Assembly: GCA_003558065.1 (NCBI GenBank)
Contig: PWMU01000179.1
Location: 1 to 64,000, forward strand
Reading direction: 5' to 3'
From: Opitutia bacterium
GTDB lineage: Bacteria; Verrucomicrobiota; Verrucomicrobiia; Opitutales; T3Sed10-336
Length of the DNA stretch: 64,000 bases
Numbering within the stretch: the first letter of the stretch is position 1; each line of letters starts with the position of its first letter. Both the position numbers and the translations under genes were made by a program. The notes beneath the pieces are model-generated. The model saw only the letters and a program-made list of their open reading frames with translations. It was not told the DNA's origin and searched no databases. Shown here one piece after another: positions 47,130-56,085 of the stretch.

Positions 47130-48341
47130 TTACCCTTTCTGCAGCGTCACCACGCATTCGAGGTGTTTGGTCTGGGGGAACAGGTCGAACGGCTGCACTT
47201 TTTCGATTCTGTAGCCGTGCTCGCGAAACGCCTTCAGGTCCCGGATCTGGGTGGCGGGGTTGCAGGAAACGTAGACCACCCTGCAGGGGCCGTAGTTGAA
47301 AAGCTGGCCCAGAAAACGTTCGTCGGAGCCCTTGCGCGGCGGATCGATGATGACCGCGGTCTCCCGGGGCGGAAAATCGATGCCGGAAAAGATGGAGGCG
47401 GCGTCGCCGAGCAGAAAATCGCAGTTCCCGATGCCGTTGAGGAGGGCGTTCTCCCTGGCCCAGCGGATCGAGTTCTCGCTGATTTCGATTCCCGCCGCCC
47501 GCTCGACGTTCCCGGCCAGGCTCAAACAGAACAACCCGGACCCGCAGTAGGCATCGATCAGAAAACGCATCCCGCCGAGCCCCGCCTCGCCCCGGACGTG
47601 TTCGATCAGTCGCTCCAGGATAAACGGATTGTTCTGAAAAAACTCGCCCGCCTGGAAACGGAACCGGAGCGGACCCACGTTTTCGGTGATGAGCGCCCGG
47701 GGATCCGTCACCACTCCCTCGGCCCCCTCGCGGAGCAAAAGCGTCGCCCCCTTGCGGTACCGCTCGATCCCGGCAATCACCCGGGAACGGATCTCCGGCA
47801 AGGCGCGATTGATGCCGTCCATGGCGATCGGACACTGCTCCATGTCGACAATCCCCCGCCGCGAGCCGTGCGCCAGAAAGCCGATCGCCGGCGTCTCGCC
47901 CTCCCTGGGTTTCCGGAAATGGGGAGTCAGCTTGGACCGGTAGCCGTAGGTTCGAGGCGAGGGAATCACCGGCGCCACCTCGGCCTCGATGCCCGCCATT
48001 CGCTCGAGGAGCTCCGCCACCTGCCGGCGCTTCCAGGCCAACTGTTCGCCGTATTCAAGGTTCTGGTACTGGCATCCGCCGCAGGTTCCGAACAACGGAC
48101 AGGCAGCTTCCACCCGGTGCGAAGAGGCGCGCAACACCTCGACCAGGTCGGCTTCCGAATAGTTACTGTGATTCCGGAAAACCCGGGCCCGGATCCGTTC
48201 CCCGGGCAGCGCGAACGGCACCATCACGACCCATCCGTCCGCCCGCCCGACTCCCTGTCCCCTGTTGGTGAGGGACGTGATTTCCAGCTCCAGCTCGTGG
48301 TGGTAGGAGAACGGGTGATCGTTGAATTTCTTTCGCCGCAT
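47130..48341 (-). CDS. RumA/RlmD-family RNA (uracil-5-)-methyltransferase
   Basis: 403 residues from the ATG at 48341. An N-terminal TRAM domain (about 14-70) is followed by an iron-sulfur cysteine set (CPLFGTCGGCQYQNL and the cysteine in MEQCPIAMDG) and an SAM-binding methyltransferase with DAYCGSGLFCLSLAG, the catalytic DPPRKGSD and the nucleophilic cysteine in VYVSCNPATQIRDL. It methylates uridine in 23S rRNA or tRNA; which position cannot be told. The frame remains open upstream but that part is antisense to the next gene. It follows the SpoU-type gene after 10 bp. Confidence 0.9.
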   Translation of the reverse strand: MRRKKFNDHPFSYHHELELEITSLTNRGQGVGRADGWVVMVPFALPGERIRARVFRNHSNYSEADLVEVLRASSHRVEAACPLFGTCGGCQYQNLEYGEQLAWKRRQVAELLERMAGIEAEVAPVIPSPRTYGYRSKLTPHFRKPREGETPAIGFLAHGSRRGIVDMEQCPIAMDGINRALPEIRSRVIAGIERYRKGATLLLREGAEGVVTDPRALITENVGPLRFRFQAGEFFQNNPFILERLIEHVRGEAGLGGMRFLIDAYCGSGLFCLSLAGNVERAAGIEISENSIRWARENALLNGIGNCDFLLGDAASIFSGIDFPPRETAVIIDPPRKGSDERFLGQLFNYGPCRVVYVSCNPATQIRDLKAFREHGYRIEKVQPFDLFPQTKHLECVVTLQKG

Positions 48342-48351
48342 AGTTCTAAAA

Positions 48352-49155
48352 TCATATCCCCCTCTGGCGGACCGCCTCAAAGAGCGTAATAATGGTCGCC
48401 ATGGAGACATTGACCGAATCGGCCCGGCCGGCCATCGGGATGCGCACTTTCTCGTCGGCCTCCCGGAGCCACGCATCGCCCAGCCCGTACCGCTCGCTCC
48501 CCATGACGAGGGCCAGGGGGCCGCGCAGGTCGGCATCAGTGTAAAGCCGTTCAGCGGCGGGCGTTGTCGCCACGGTTCGGATACGTTTCTCTTTGAGAAA
48601 GCGGATGGCGGCGGACGTGTCGGCGACGGCGACGGGCATCGAAAAGAGAACTCCTGTGGAGGCCCGCACCACGTTCGGGTTGAAGAGGTCGGTGACCGGA
48701 TCGCAGAGCAGCACCGCATCGACCCCGGCGGCGTCGGCCCCGCGCAGGAGCGTGCCCAGGTTTCCCGGTTTTTCAATGCCTTCGGCCACCAGCACCAGAG
48801 GATCCGGCGGCAGTTCCAGTTCGTACGGTCCTTTTTCCCACTGAGGCGCAACCCCGAGCAGGCCGTCGGGACGTTCGCGGTAGGCGCATTTGGAAAAACT
48901 GTCGCGGGAAAGCCTGAACAAACTCGCTCCCGCGGCTTCCGCACGGCGAAGCAGGGCCTCCTCGTTGCTCCCCAGGAACCACTCGGGAGAAAAATAGACT
49001 TCCGCAACCGGAATCTTCGTTTCGAACGCCCGGAACAGCTCCCGGTAGCCCTCGATCAGAAACACCCCCTGCCGGTCGCGCTGGCGGCGTTCGCGCAGCT
49101 TGACCAGGTTCTTGACCCTCGGATTCCGCAGGCTGGTTATGGTCTCGATCGGCAT
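48352..49155 (-). CDS. TrmH/SpoU-family RNA 2'-O-methyltransferase
   Basis: 267 residues. An N-terminal substrate-binding domain begins ITSLRNPRVKNLVKLRERR, characteristic of the RlmB/TsnR/AviRb branch. The C-terminal knotted SPOUT domain shows motif 1 EGIEKPGNLGTLLRGADAAG, motif 2 LVMGSERYGLG and motif 3 IPMAGRADSVNVSMATIITLFE. It methylates the ribose of a ribosomal or transfer RNA nucleotide. I start at the ATG at 49155; a TTG at 49227 would add 24 residues without family character. Confidence 0.9.
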   Translation of the reverse strand: MPIETITSLRNPRVKNLVKLRERRQRDRQGVFLIEGYRELFRAFETKIPVAEVYFSPEWFLGSNEEALLRRAEAAGASLFRLSRDSFSKCAYRERPDGLLGVAPQWEKGPYELELPPDPLVLVAEGIEKPGNLGTLLRGADAAGVDAVLLCDPVTDLFNPNVVRASTGVLFSMPVAVADTSAAIRFLKEKRIRTVATTPAAERLYTDADLRGPLALVMGSERYGLGDAWLREADEKVRIPMAGRADSVNVSMATIITLFEAVRQRGI

Positions 49156-49257
49156 TACGGCGAAGCCTTCACGGAAATCATAAACGGGCGGAAAAAGGAA
49201 GGGAAAATCGATCCCAGAAAGTCTCAAGGGTTTTCATACCTGCTGAGACAGCCTATC

Positions 49258-50313
49258 ATGTTCCCTCATTTCATGCGTGTGGATTATCTCATTATCGGTC
49301 AGGGTCTCGCCGGGACCGCACTCGCCACAGTGCTGATCGAGACCGGGAAGCGGGTGCTCGTGGTGGACGACGGGCACCTGTCGGCGGCTTCACGGGCCGC
49401 GGCGGGAATCATTAATCCGGTCACCGGCAAACGGCTCGCCAAAAGCTGGAAGGCGGACCTCCTTCTGCCGTCGGCGCTGGAATTCTACCGCGAGTGGGAG
49501 GGCCGGCACGGGACAAAGGTATTTCACGCGCGCTCGGTCCTGCGGTTTCTGAGTCCCGAACAGGAGCGCCGCCACTGGCCGCGGAGGCTGGCCTCCGGGG
49601 AACTGGAAGGTTATTACTCGGAGGAACCGGCCGGCGTGGAGCCGTGGGTTCGGGCGACCGGAAAACCGGTCGAATTCCACCCGGCCGGGTATGTCGACAC
49701 AGGCACGTTTCTCGCAGTGAGCGCCCGCGAGCTGGCGGGAAAAGGCAGCTTACGCCGGGAACCCTTTGACTGCGCGCAGCTCCGTATTGAGAATAACGGG
49801 GTTTGCTGGAGAGACGTGCGGGCAAAGAAAGTGATTTTCTGTGAGGGCTACAAAGCAGCGCGGAATCCCTACTTCGACTGGCTCCCGTTCACGTCCTCAA
49901 AAGGGGAAATCCTGACCCTGAACGCGCCGCGGATTCCCCCGACCAGGATTTTAAACAACGGGAAATGGCTGCTGCCAACCTCCGGCGGGGAAGTCCGGGT
50001 CGGAGCGACCTACGCATGGGATCGCCTGGATGAACGGCCGACCGACACGGGGAAACGGGAGCTGCTCGGGGCCTACGAGACCCTGGTCAACCTGCCGCCT
50101 GAAGTAATCGACCACCGGGCGGGCGTCCGTTCCGCGGTCAAGGACACCAAACCCGTGATCGGCCTGCATCCGGGACACTCAGCGATCGGCATCTTCAACG
50201 GGCTCGGGTCCAAGGGTGTCCTGACCGCCCCCTGTTTCGCCCGCCAGTTCGCCGCCTACCTGGAAACCGGCGCCCCGCTGGACGACGAGGTCGACGTCCG
50301 GCGAAATTTCTGA
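49258..50313 (+). CDS. FAD-dependent oxidoreductase, DAO family
   Basis: 351 residues from an ATG at 49258 (or 49273). The N-terminal dinucleotide fold VDYLIIGQGLAGTALATVLIETGKRVLVVDD and the ATG-like C-terminal GLGSKGVLTAPCFARQFAAYL are as in glycine oxidase and the C-terminal half of MnmC. The middle substrate domain carries ARSVLRFLSPEQ and a Cys-Glu-Gly motif FCEGYKAARN. It oxidises an amine or amino acid; the substrate is unknown. It starts 102 bp from the divergent SpoU-type gene. Confidence 0.85.
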   Translation: MFPHFMRVDYLIIGQGLAGTALATVLIETGKRVLVVDDGHLSAASRAAAGIINPVTGKRLAKSWKADLLLPSALEFYREWEGRHGTKVFHARSVLRFLSPEQERRHWPRRLASGELEGYYSEEPAGVEPWVRATGKPVEFHPAGYVDTGTFLAVSARELAGKGSLRREPFDCAQLRIENNGVCWRDVRAKKVIFCEGYKAARNPYFDWLPFTSSKGEILTLNAPRIPPTRILNNGKWLLPTSGGEVRVGATYAWDRLDERPTDTGKRELLGAYETLVNLPPEVIDHRAGVRSAVKDTKPVIGLHPGHSAIGIFNGLGSKGVLTAPCFARQFAAYLETGAPLDDEVDVRRNF

Positions 50314-50318
50314 CGCCA

Positions 50319-50395
50319 GCAACCGGCGACTGACAAGGTACAGCTGCCGACTCCGATCCCCCGGTCTCCGATCCGGCAACCGACAACCAATCCCC
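50319..50395. repeat. Degenerate heptamer array after the FAD oxidoreductase gene
   Basis: About eleven units with a period of 7 bp and one phase slip: GCAACCG, GCGACTG, ACAAGGT, ACAGCTG, CCGACTC, CGATCCC, CCGGTCT, CCGATCC, GGCAACC, GACAACC, AATCCCC. It begins 6 bp after the stop codon. The remaining 87 bp up to the MFS gene show nothing clear. Confidence 0.45.
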
Positions 50396-50482
50396 CGCCC
50401 CTTCCGCGACGGCGGGAAAGGATCCCGGACTATTCGACTTGCACCCTTGGCTATTCTCTGAGTTTTTCTCCTGATCGCAGGC

Positions 50483-51826
50483 ATGAACGACAGTGTATCC
50501 GGCAGTCCGCCCGCCCAGACGCAGAAGCTTTCGCTGGGAGTTATTTTCCTGACGCTCTTTATCGATCTCATCGGCTTTTCCATCATTTTCCCGCTGTTTC
50601 CGGGGATCCTGGATCATTATTTGGCGAAAGAGGGGGAAACCGGCCTGCTCGGGGCGCTCCTGTCCTTTCTGGAGGCCTTTGATCAGCCCGGGGAAGGAAG
50701 CGGCCATTTTACCGCGGTGCTTTTCGGCGGCGTGCTCGGGTCGGTCTACTCGTTCCTGCAGTTTCTGACCGCGCCCTGGTGGGGACGCCTTTCCGACCGT
50801 TACGGCCGGCGGACGATTCTCCTCTACACGGTCAGCGGGACGGTACTCAGCTACGTACTCTGGTTCTTCAGCGGTTCGTTTCTTGTCTTTATCCTGGCGC
50901 GTCTCCTCGGCGGGGCGATGGGCGGGAATCTGTCGGTGGCGTCGGCCGCGATTGCCGATGTCACCCCTCCCGACCGCCGGGCCAAAGGGATGGCTCTGGT
51001 CGGGGTGGCCTTCGGGCTCGGCTTTATCATGGGGCCGGTCATCGGCGGCCTCAGCGTCCACATCGACGTCCTCGCCCTCGCCCCGGGTCTGGCGGCGCTG
51101 GGGGTGAATCCGTTCTCCGGGGCGGCCCTGGTCGCCTTCGGCCTATCCGCGATCAATCTGGTGTGGGTGTACCTGCGCTTCCGCGAAACCCTCCCGCCCG
51201 ACCGCCGCAGCGAGCATTTTTCGAAGCGCAGCCCCGGACAGATCTTCAAGGCCCGACTCCAGCCGGCCGTCCGGAAGGCCAACTGGGTGTTTTTCGTCTA
51301 TATCCTCGCCTTCAGCGGCATGGAGTTCACCTTGACCTTTCTCGCCTGGCAGCGTTTCGAGTACGGACACCTGCAACTGGCTTACATCTTCGTCTACGTC
51401 GGATTCCTGATAGTCCTGACTCAGGGCCTGATCGTGCGCAAGGCGGTGCCCTGGATCGGTGAAAAGGCGGTAGCCGTCTGGGGATTGGCTTTCGTCATGA
51501 TCGGCCTTTTCGTCATCGGCTGGGCGCATACCCCCGGCTGGCTGTACGGGGGGCTGACGTTCATGGCGGTGGGCTCGGGCCTGATCAATCCGGCCCTTTC
51601 GGCCCTCGTCTCCCTCTACGCCGCAGCGGAAAAGCAAGGGGAAACGATGGGGGTATTCCGGTCGCTCGGCTCCCTGGGACGGGCGATCGGCCCGATTCTT
51701 GCCAGTTTCGTGTTCTGGTGGTATGGATCGACCGTTTCCTACGCGCTCGGAGCAGTGATGCTCCTTCTTCCCCTGGGCATTGCTTTCCTCCTGCCCCGGC
51801 CGGGCACGAACCAGGCTTCGGGGTAA
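50483..51826 (+). CDS. Major facilitator superfamily transporter (TetA/DHA1 type)
   Basis: 447 residues with twelve predicted membrane helices. The DHA1 motif A between helices 2 and 3 is visible as GRLSDRYGRRTILLY, and an antiporter motif C-like VGVAFGLGFIMGPVIGG appears in helix 5. Helices 1 and 2 are separated by an unusually long loop (about 45 residues, ILDHYLAKEGETGLLGALLS onwards). Members export drugs or metabolites by proton antiport; the substrate cannot be predicted. Convergent with rsmB, 11 bp apart. Confidence 0.85.
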   Translation: MNDSVSGSPPAQTQKLSLGVIFLTLFIDLIGFSIIFPLFPGILDHYLAKEGETGLLGALLSFLEAFDQPGEGSGHFTAVLFGGVLGSVYSFLQFLTAPWWGRLSDRYGRRTILLYTVSGTVLSYVLWFFSGSFLVFILARLLGGAMGGNLSVASAAIADVTPPDRRAKGMALVGVAFGLGFIMGPVIGGLSVHIDVLALAPGLAALGVNPFSGAALVAFGLSAINLVWVYLRFRETLPPDRRSEHFSKRSPGQIFKARLQPAVRKANWVFFVYILAFSGMEFTLTFLAWQRFEYGHLQLAYIFVYVGFLIVLTQGLIVRKAVPWIGEKAVAVWGLAFVMIGLFVIGWAHTPGWLYGGLTFMAVGSGLINPALSALVSLYAAAEKQGETMGVFRSLGSLGRAIGPILASFVFWWYGSTVSYALGAVMLLLPLGIAFLLPRPGTNQASG

Positions 51827-51837
51827 AGCTCTATCCC

Positions 51838-53151
51838 TTATCCCGCCGCTCTCCGGCGCAGGAGGAAGGCCCCGCCCCCGTCGTGCCCGGTTTTCCACGG
51901 AAAATGCTCCGTTGCCTTCTCCAGGACAAACCGACCCCGGCTCTCCGCCGCAAAGGCCTCGGCGACCTCCCGGTTTTCCTCGGCCTCGACACTGCAGGTA
52001 CTGTACACGATCCGGCCTTCGGGACGAACCAGACCCGCGGCGACCCGGAGCAAACGCAGCTGCAAAGCCGCCAGCTCGGCTATTTTCGGGGGCTCCAACA
52101 GCCAGCGGGCATCCACCCGGCGGCGAAACACACCTGTGTTTGAGCAGGGCGCATCGAGCAGCACCGCGTCGTAGGCGCCGGGGAGTCCGCGTTCTTCCAG
52201 AGCGTTCGAAGACGCCTCCAACAGGTCCATCCCGACCACCCGGGTCTCCCGGCTCCGGGGATACCGGCTGAGATTCTCCTTCAACCGCTCCAGCCGGCCT
52301 CCCGGGAGATCCAGACTGACCAGCGTCCCTCCCGCATCTCCTTTCCCAGCCACTTCGGCCAACCACAGGCTCTTTCCGCCGGGTGCCGCGCAAAGGTCGA
52401 CAACCGACTCGCCGGCCTTCGGGGCCAGCAGCTCCGGCCCCAGCCGGGTCGACGGATCCTGGGAATAGCCCCGGCCCGCCTCCATCAACCGCTCCGCGAT
52501 TTCCCGGCCGCCGCCGGGGACGCGGTAAAATCCCGCCCACCGCGAAGCCTCCAGAATCCCGGCCTCGTCATCGGAAAGCTCGCCGAAAACCCGCAAGTAC
52601 CAGGGCGCCGGCTCCTGGTTCCAGCGGAGAAGCTCCCGGGCCCGGTCCCACCCGAACGCGCCGATCCAGCGCGAAACCAGCCATTCCGGGTGGCTGTAGC
52701 GCAGCGCGAGCCCGCCGGAACCCCGGGCCTCCGCAGCCATGCGGGAGCCCAGGGTCTCCGGAAGCCGCCTGAGGACAGCGTTGACCAGGCGCACTTCCGG
52801 CGCCGTGACCAGCTCCTTGGCCCGCTCGACGGCGTGATGCACCACCAGGGGATCGGCTTGAGGGGCGCGTTCCCTCCCCTCCAGAAGCTCGAATCCGGCA
52901 ACCATCAGCAACGCCCTGAGGCGGCCCCTGGGGAGCACCCGAACATTTTGTTTGATAGCCCACTCAATCAGCGTTACATTCCTTAAGACGCCAAAAAAAA
53001 GGTTCCGGCAGCGACGTCTCTCATTGTCGTGAAGACGACCGGTGGTTCTCTCCCAGAGACTATCGGCACGTTCATTCGTTTTCAGGAACTGATCCGTCAA
53101 TTCAACGGCTTCGCACCACGCATTCGGCGTTTGTTTCTTTTTCCTTTTCAT
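51838..53151 (-). CDS. rsmB: 16S rRNA m5C967 methyltransferase (RsmB-like)
   Basis: 437 residues. An N-terminal NusB-like RNA-binding domain (about 10-150, LFFGVLRNVTLIEWAI, LVNAVLRRLPETL) is followed by an m5C methyltransferase: motif I VVDLCAAPGGKSLWLA, motif IV with catalytic-site cysteine LLDAPCSNTGVFRRR, and motif VI with the nucleophile YSTCSVEAEEN. Fusion of NusB-like and Nol1/Nop2/Sun domains is diagnostic of RsmB. Divergent from the GreA-like gene. Confidence 0.92.
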   Translation of the reverse strand: MKRKKKQTPNAWCEAVELTDQFLKTNERADSLWERTTGRLHDNERRRCRNLFFGVLRNVTLIEWAIKQNVRVLPRGRLRALLMVAGFELLEGRERAPQADPLVVHHAVERAKELVTAPEVRLVNAVLRRLPETLGSRMAAEARGSGGLALRYSHPEWLVSRWIGAFGWDRARELLRWNQEPAPWYLRVFGELSDDEAGILEASRWAGFYRVPGGGREIAERLMEAGRGYSQDPSTRLGPELLAPKAGESVVDLCAAPGGKSLWLAEVAGKGDAGGTLVSLDLPGGRLERLKENLSRYPRSRETRVVGMDLLEASSNALEERGLPGAYDAVLLDAPCSNTGVFRRRVDARWLLEPPKIAELAALQLRLLRVAAGLVRPEGRIVYSTCSVEAEENREVAEAFAAESRGRFVLEKATEHFPWKTGHDGGGAFLLRRRAAG

Positions 53152-53211
53152 CCAAGTGTAAAAGGTGACAGAATTATTGTTTACAATTCAATAAAACCTC
53201 TCAGATCCATT
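53152..53211 (+). promoter_or_regulatory. AT-rich promoter region between rsmB and the GreA-like gene
   Basis: A stretch much richer in A and T than the surroundings (GAATTATTGTTTACAATTCA near 53171-53190) lies 20-40 bp before the ATG of the GreA-like gene. It contains TACAAT, close to a -10, but no well-spaced -35. I call it a probable promoter region rather than a defined promoter. Confidence 0.35.
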
Positions 53212-55062
53212 ATGACCGAGGAAGTAATTCAAGAGCTCATCGAGAAAAACCCGCAACTGAAGGCGGCAAAAGACAAACTGCTGCAAATGCAGCCGGGATG
53301 CTACTGTATTCATCAGAGCTGGGGGTTCGGCCGGATCAAGGAGTACCGGGAGGGGCAGAACCGTATTGTCATTGATTTTGAAGACAAGGAGGAGCACCCC
53401 ATGGACCCGGCGTTCTGCGTCACCACCATGGAAATCCTCTCGGACAAGCATCTCCTGGTCCGCCAGCAGACCGAGCCGGCAGTGATCGCGGAAATGATCA
53501 GCAAGGATCCGGTGGGGCTGGTCAAGGCCGCCCTGAGCCAGTACCCGAATCAGGCCGCCACCGGGAACGAACTTGAAAACCTTTTTTCCCGGGTGCTGGG
53601 TCCTGCCAGGTTTAAAAAATGGTGGACCCCGACCAAGAAACTTTTGGCCAAAGATCCGCATGTTGCGGTTCCCGCAAAGAAAACCGAATGCTACTACATC
53701 CGTGAAGACGCCCTCAACGCGGAACAGGAAATCCTGGAAAACTACCAGAGCACCCAATCAGCCAAGCGGAAAATCCGCCTGTCCCGCGAGCTCCTTGAAT
53801 ACGCTGAGACCCGTGAGGATATGAAGGAGTCTCTGGGCGAAGTCCTGGACGACCTCAGCCATGTGATCCGCGAGAGCAACCAGCTCACCGCCTCCGAAAG
53901 ACTGCAGGGCTCCTGGAGCCGGGACGACCTCGCCAAACTTATCGGCCGCGAAACCGAAGTTTTCTCTCCATCGACAGCCTCGCTCATCCAGGAGACCGCC
54001 GACCTGCCGGAGATCGCGGCTCACCTCCCCGGTAACCAACAGAAGCGGCTCCTGCTGCTCATCAAGGAAACCCACCCCGGCGAGTGGAAGCCCCTGGTTT
54101 TTGACCTCCTTAAGAACAGCCACGGCAAATTCACCACCGAGTGCGTTAACTTTCTTCTCGAGAATGACTGCGAGGACGAGCTGGCGGCCACGCTTAAGAG
54201 ATGGCTGCACGAGCAGAATCTCCGTTCCCCGGTACTCTACTGGATCGTCAAGAACCGCCATTCGCGGAAGTTCTCGCGCTCACTGGAGGGACTCATCACG
54301 CCCCGGTTCCTCAACGCCATCTTCTTCGCCATCGACTACGAAGCTCTGCAACTGTCGGGCGCCCGGAAGATTCCGCTTGCCGAGATTCTGCACGACGACA
54401 AGGACCTGATACGGGATCTGCTCCTGACCGCCGATACGGAAATCGCCCGCGACCTGGCCAACAATCTCCTGATCAACCAGGGATTCGAGGAGCTGACCAA
54501 GAAATCGCTGCTCGCCCGATTCATCAAGCATTTCCCGAGCGTGCAGACGCTGGTATCCGGAGACAGCGAATCGGAAGACGAGCGCCTCATCGTCTCCCGC
54601 GAGAGCTATGAGCGGCGCGGCAAGGAGTACGAGGAGATCGTCAGCAAGAGGATCCCCGAAAACAGCAAGGCGATCGCGGCCGCGATGGAGCACGGCGACC
54701 TCCGGGAGAATTCCGAGTACAAGATGGCCAAGCAGGATCAGCAGATGCTCCTCGCCAGAAAGGCAAATCTCGAGAAGGATCTGTCCCGGGCCGAGATCAC
54801 GGACTTTTCGCAGGCACCGACCGATCAGGTGGGTATCGGCAGCGTCGTCGGACTCCGCCAGGGCTCCACCAACCGCAAAGTGGTCTATTCCATCCTGGGT
54901 GCCTGGGACAGCGATCCGGAGAACAACGTCCTGTCCTACAAGACGCCGCTCAGCCAAAGCCTCCTCGGGCAAAAGGAAGGCGACACCATCGAACTTGAGA
55001 TCGCCGACACCAAGGAATCCTGGAAAATCGAGTCCGTCTCCCGTTACCACAAGGGAGACTGA
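53212..55062 (+). CDS. GreA/GreB-family transcription factor with a long N-terminal extension
   Basis: 616 residues, about four times the length of GreA. The C-terminal ~165 residues are a complete GreA: coiled coil with the acidic tip GDLRENSEYK (D496 and E499, the residues that place Mg2+ in the RNA polymerase active site), then the FKBP-like domain (VGIGSVVGLRQGSTNRKVVY to LGQKEGDTIELEI). The ~450 N-terminal residues are mostly helical; residues about 30-65 (PGCYCIHQSWGFGRIKEYRE) look like a small beta domain. GreA with a long N-terminal extension is known from chlamydiae and relatives. The ATG at 53212 begins the conserved part and follows the AT-rich promoter region. Confidence 0.88.
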   Translation: MTEEVIQELIEKNPQLKAAKDKLLQMQPGCYCIHQSWGFGRIKEYREGQNRIVIDFEDKEEHPMDPAFCVTTMEILSDKHLLVRQQTEPAVIAEMISKDPVGLVKAALSQYPNQAATGNELENLFSRVLGPARFKKWWTPTKKLLAKDPHVAVPAKKTECYYIREDALNAEQEILENYQSTQSAKRKIRLSRELLEYAETREDMKESLGEVLDDLSHVIRESNQLTASERLQGSWSRDDLAKLIGRETEVFSPSTASLIQETADLPEIAAHLPGNQQKRLLLLIKETHPGEWKPLVFDLLKNSHGKFTTECVNFLLENDCEDELAATLKRWLHEQNLRSPVLYWIVKNRHSRKFSRSLEGLITPRFLNAIFFAIDYEALQLSGARKIPLAEILHDDKDLIRDLLLTADTEIARDLANNLLINQGFEELTKKSLLARFIKHFPSVQTLVSGDSESEDERLIVSRESYERRGKEYEEIVSKRIPENSKAIAAAMEHGDLRENSEYKMAKQDQQMLLARKANLEKDLSRAEITDFSQAPTDQVGIGSVVGLRQGSTNRKVVYSILGAWDSDPENNVLSYKTPLSQSLLGQKEGDTIELEIADTKESWKIESVSRYHKGD

Positions 55063-55071
55063 TTTTTTCCC

Positions 55072-55122
55072 GGCGCCCGGCCGAAGTCCCGGTCATTCCA
55101 TGACCTGGGGTCGGCCGGCGCC
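55072..55122. promoter_or_regulatory. Long imperfect hairpin between the GreA-like gene and the ArsR-methyltransferase gene
   Basis: GGCGCCCGGCCGA... (from 55072) pairs with ...TCGGCCGGCGCC (to 55122); the stem closes at GGTCA (55091-55095) / TGACC (55101-55105) with loop TTCCA. It starts 10 bp after the GreA-like stop and ends 14 bp before the GTG of the next gene. A T6 run stands before, not after, the stem, so it is not a classic forward terminator. It could be a leader structure, a protein-binding site or a mobile palindrome. Confidence 0.55.
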
Positions 55123-55136
55123 CATCACCACCTGAC

Positions 55137-56075
55137 GTGCCTGATCCCTGGGATACTTTAAAACTCCTCTCCGATCCCACGCGCCTCCGGCTCATGGCAT
55201 TGTTGAGACGCGAAGAACTCTCGGTCGCGGAGCTTCAGGAAATTCTCGATATGGGGCAGTCACGCATCTCCTCTCATCTGGCGCTCCTGCGGCAGGGCAG
55301 CCTGGTCACGGACCGCCGCCAGGGAAAGAAGACCTTCTATTCCCTCAGCCCCAAGCTTTCTCCCGGCAATCTCGAACTGGTCCATTCCTCCTGCCGCGCG
55401 ATCGAGAGTCTCCCCGAGATCAAATCGGATGAACAGAATCTCGAACGAATCCTGGAACGTCGCCAGCGTTTCGCGGCAGAGTACTTCAACACACTGGCCG
55501 GGCGCCTGGGCAAGAACTACTTCCCGGGCCGTTCCTGGGAGGCCTTCGGCCACTTTCTACTCAAGATCACCCCCCGGATCAAGATCGCCGATCTCGGCGC
55601 GGGCGAGGGCCTGATCTCCCAGCTGCTCGCCCCGAGAGCCGAGCATGTCTATTGCATCGACCAATCGCAACGAATGGTGGAAGTGGGAGCTGAATTGGCC
55701 AAAAAGAATGGCTTGAGCAATCTCGAATACAAACTCGGCAACATCGAAAATGTTCCCTTACCTAATCGCTCCGTCGACGTGGCGCTGCTCAGCCAGGCGC
55801 TGCACCACGCCCGCCACCCCCAGGCCGCGGTCAATGAAGCCTACAGGATACTGAAACCGGAAGGCCAGATCATCGTCCTCGACCTGAAAGAACACGATTT
55901 CGAGAAAGCGCGCGAATTGTACGCGGATCTCTGGCTCGGATTTCCCGAAAACACGCTTTACACGTTTCTCCGCGAGGCGGGTTTTCAGAATATAGAGGTC
56001 AGCATCGTCAGTCGCGAAAAACAGGAACCGTTCTTTCAGACGGTTCTCGCCGCCGGGATCAAGACGGGAGCGTAA
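55137..56075 (+). CDS. ArsR-type HTH fused to an SAM-dependent methyltransferase
   Basis: 312 residues starting with GTG. Residues 1-75 are an ArsR winged helix (LLSDPTRLRLMALLRREELS, then ELQEILDMGQSRISSHLALL). From about 140 a class I methyltransferase follows: IADLGAGEGLISQLLA (SAM motif I), acidic end CIDQS, ALLSQALHHARHP and an RILKPEGQIIVLDL loop. No metal-binding cysteine pair of arsenic sensors is visible in the HTH. Such fusions are common in PVC bacteria and others; the ligand and methyl acceptor are unknown. It follows the GreA-like gene by 74 bp that contain a large hairpin. Confidence 0.85.
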   Translation: MPDPWDTLKLLSDPTRLRLMALLRREELSVAELQEILDMGQSRISSHLALLRQGSLVTDRRQGKKTFYSLSPKLSPGNLELVHSSCRAIESLPEIKSDEQNLERILERRQRFAAEYFNTLAGRLGKNYFPGRSWEAFGHFLLKITPRIKIADLGAGEGLISQLLAPRAEHVYCIDQSQRMVEVGAELAKKNGLSNLEYKLGNIENVPLPNRSVDVALLSQALHHARHPQAAVNEAYRILKPEGQIIVLDLKEHDFEKARELYADLWLGFPENTLYTFLREAGFQNIEVSIVSREKQEPFFQTVLAAGIKTGA

Positions 56076-56085
56076 GGGGGAAAGG

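Noticed and set aside
48342-49007. In-frame extension upstream of the RlmD-like methyltransferase, total 625 codons
   Set aside because: It overlaps the SpoU-type gene in another frame and has no family character; the TRAM domain starts right after the ATG at 48341.
48322-49257. Long in-frame extension upstream of the FAD oxidoreductase, total 663 codons
   Set aside because: The extra 312 codons lie antisense to the clearly recognisable SpoU-type methyltransferase, and the family N-terminus (VDYLIIGQGLAG) begins only at the chosen ATG.
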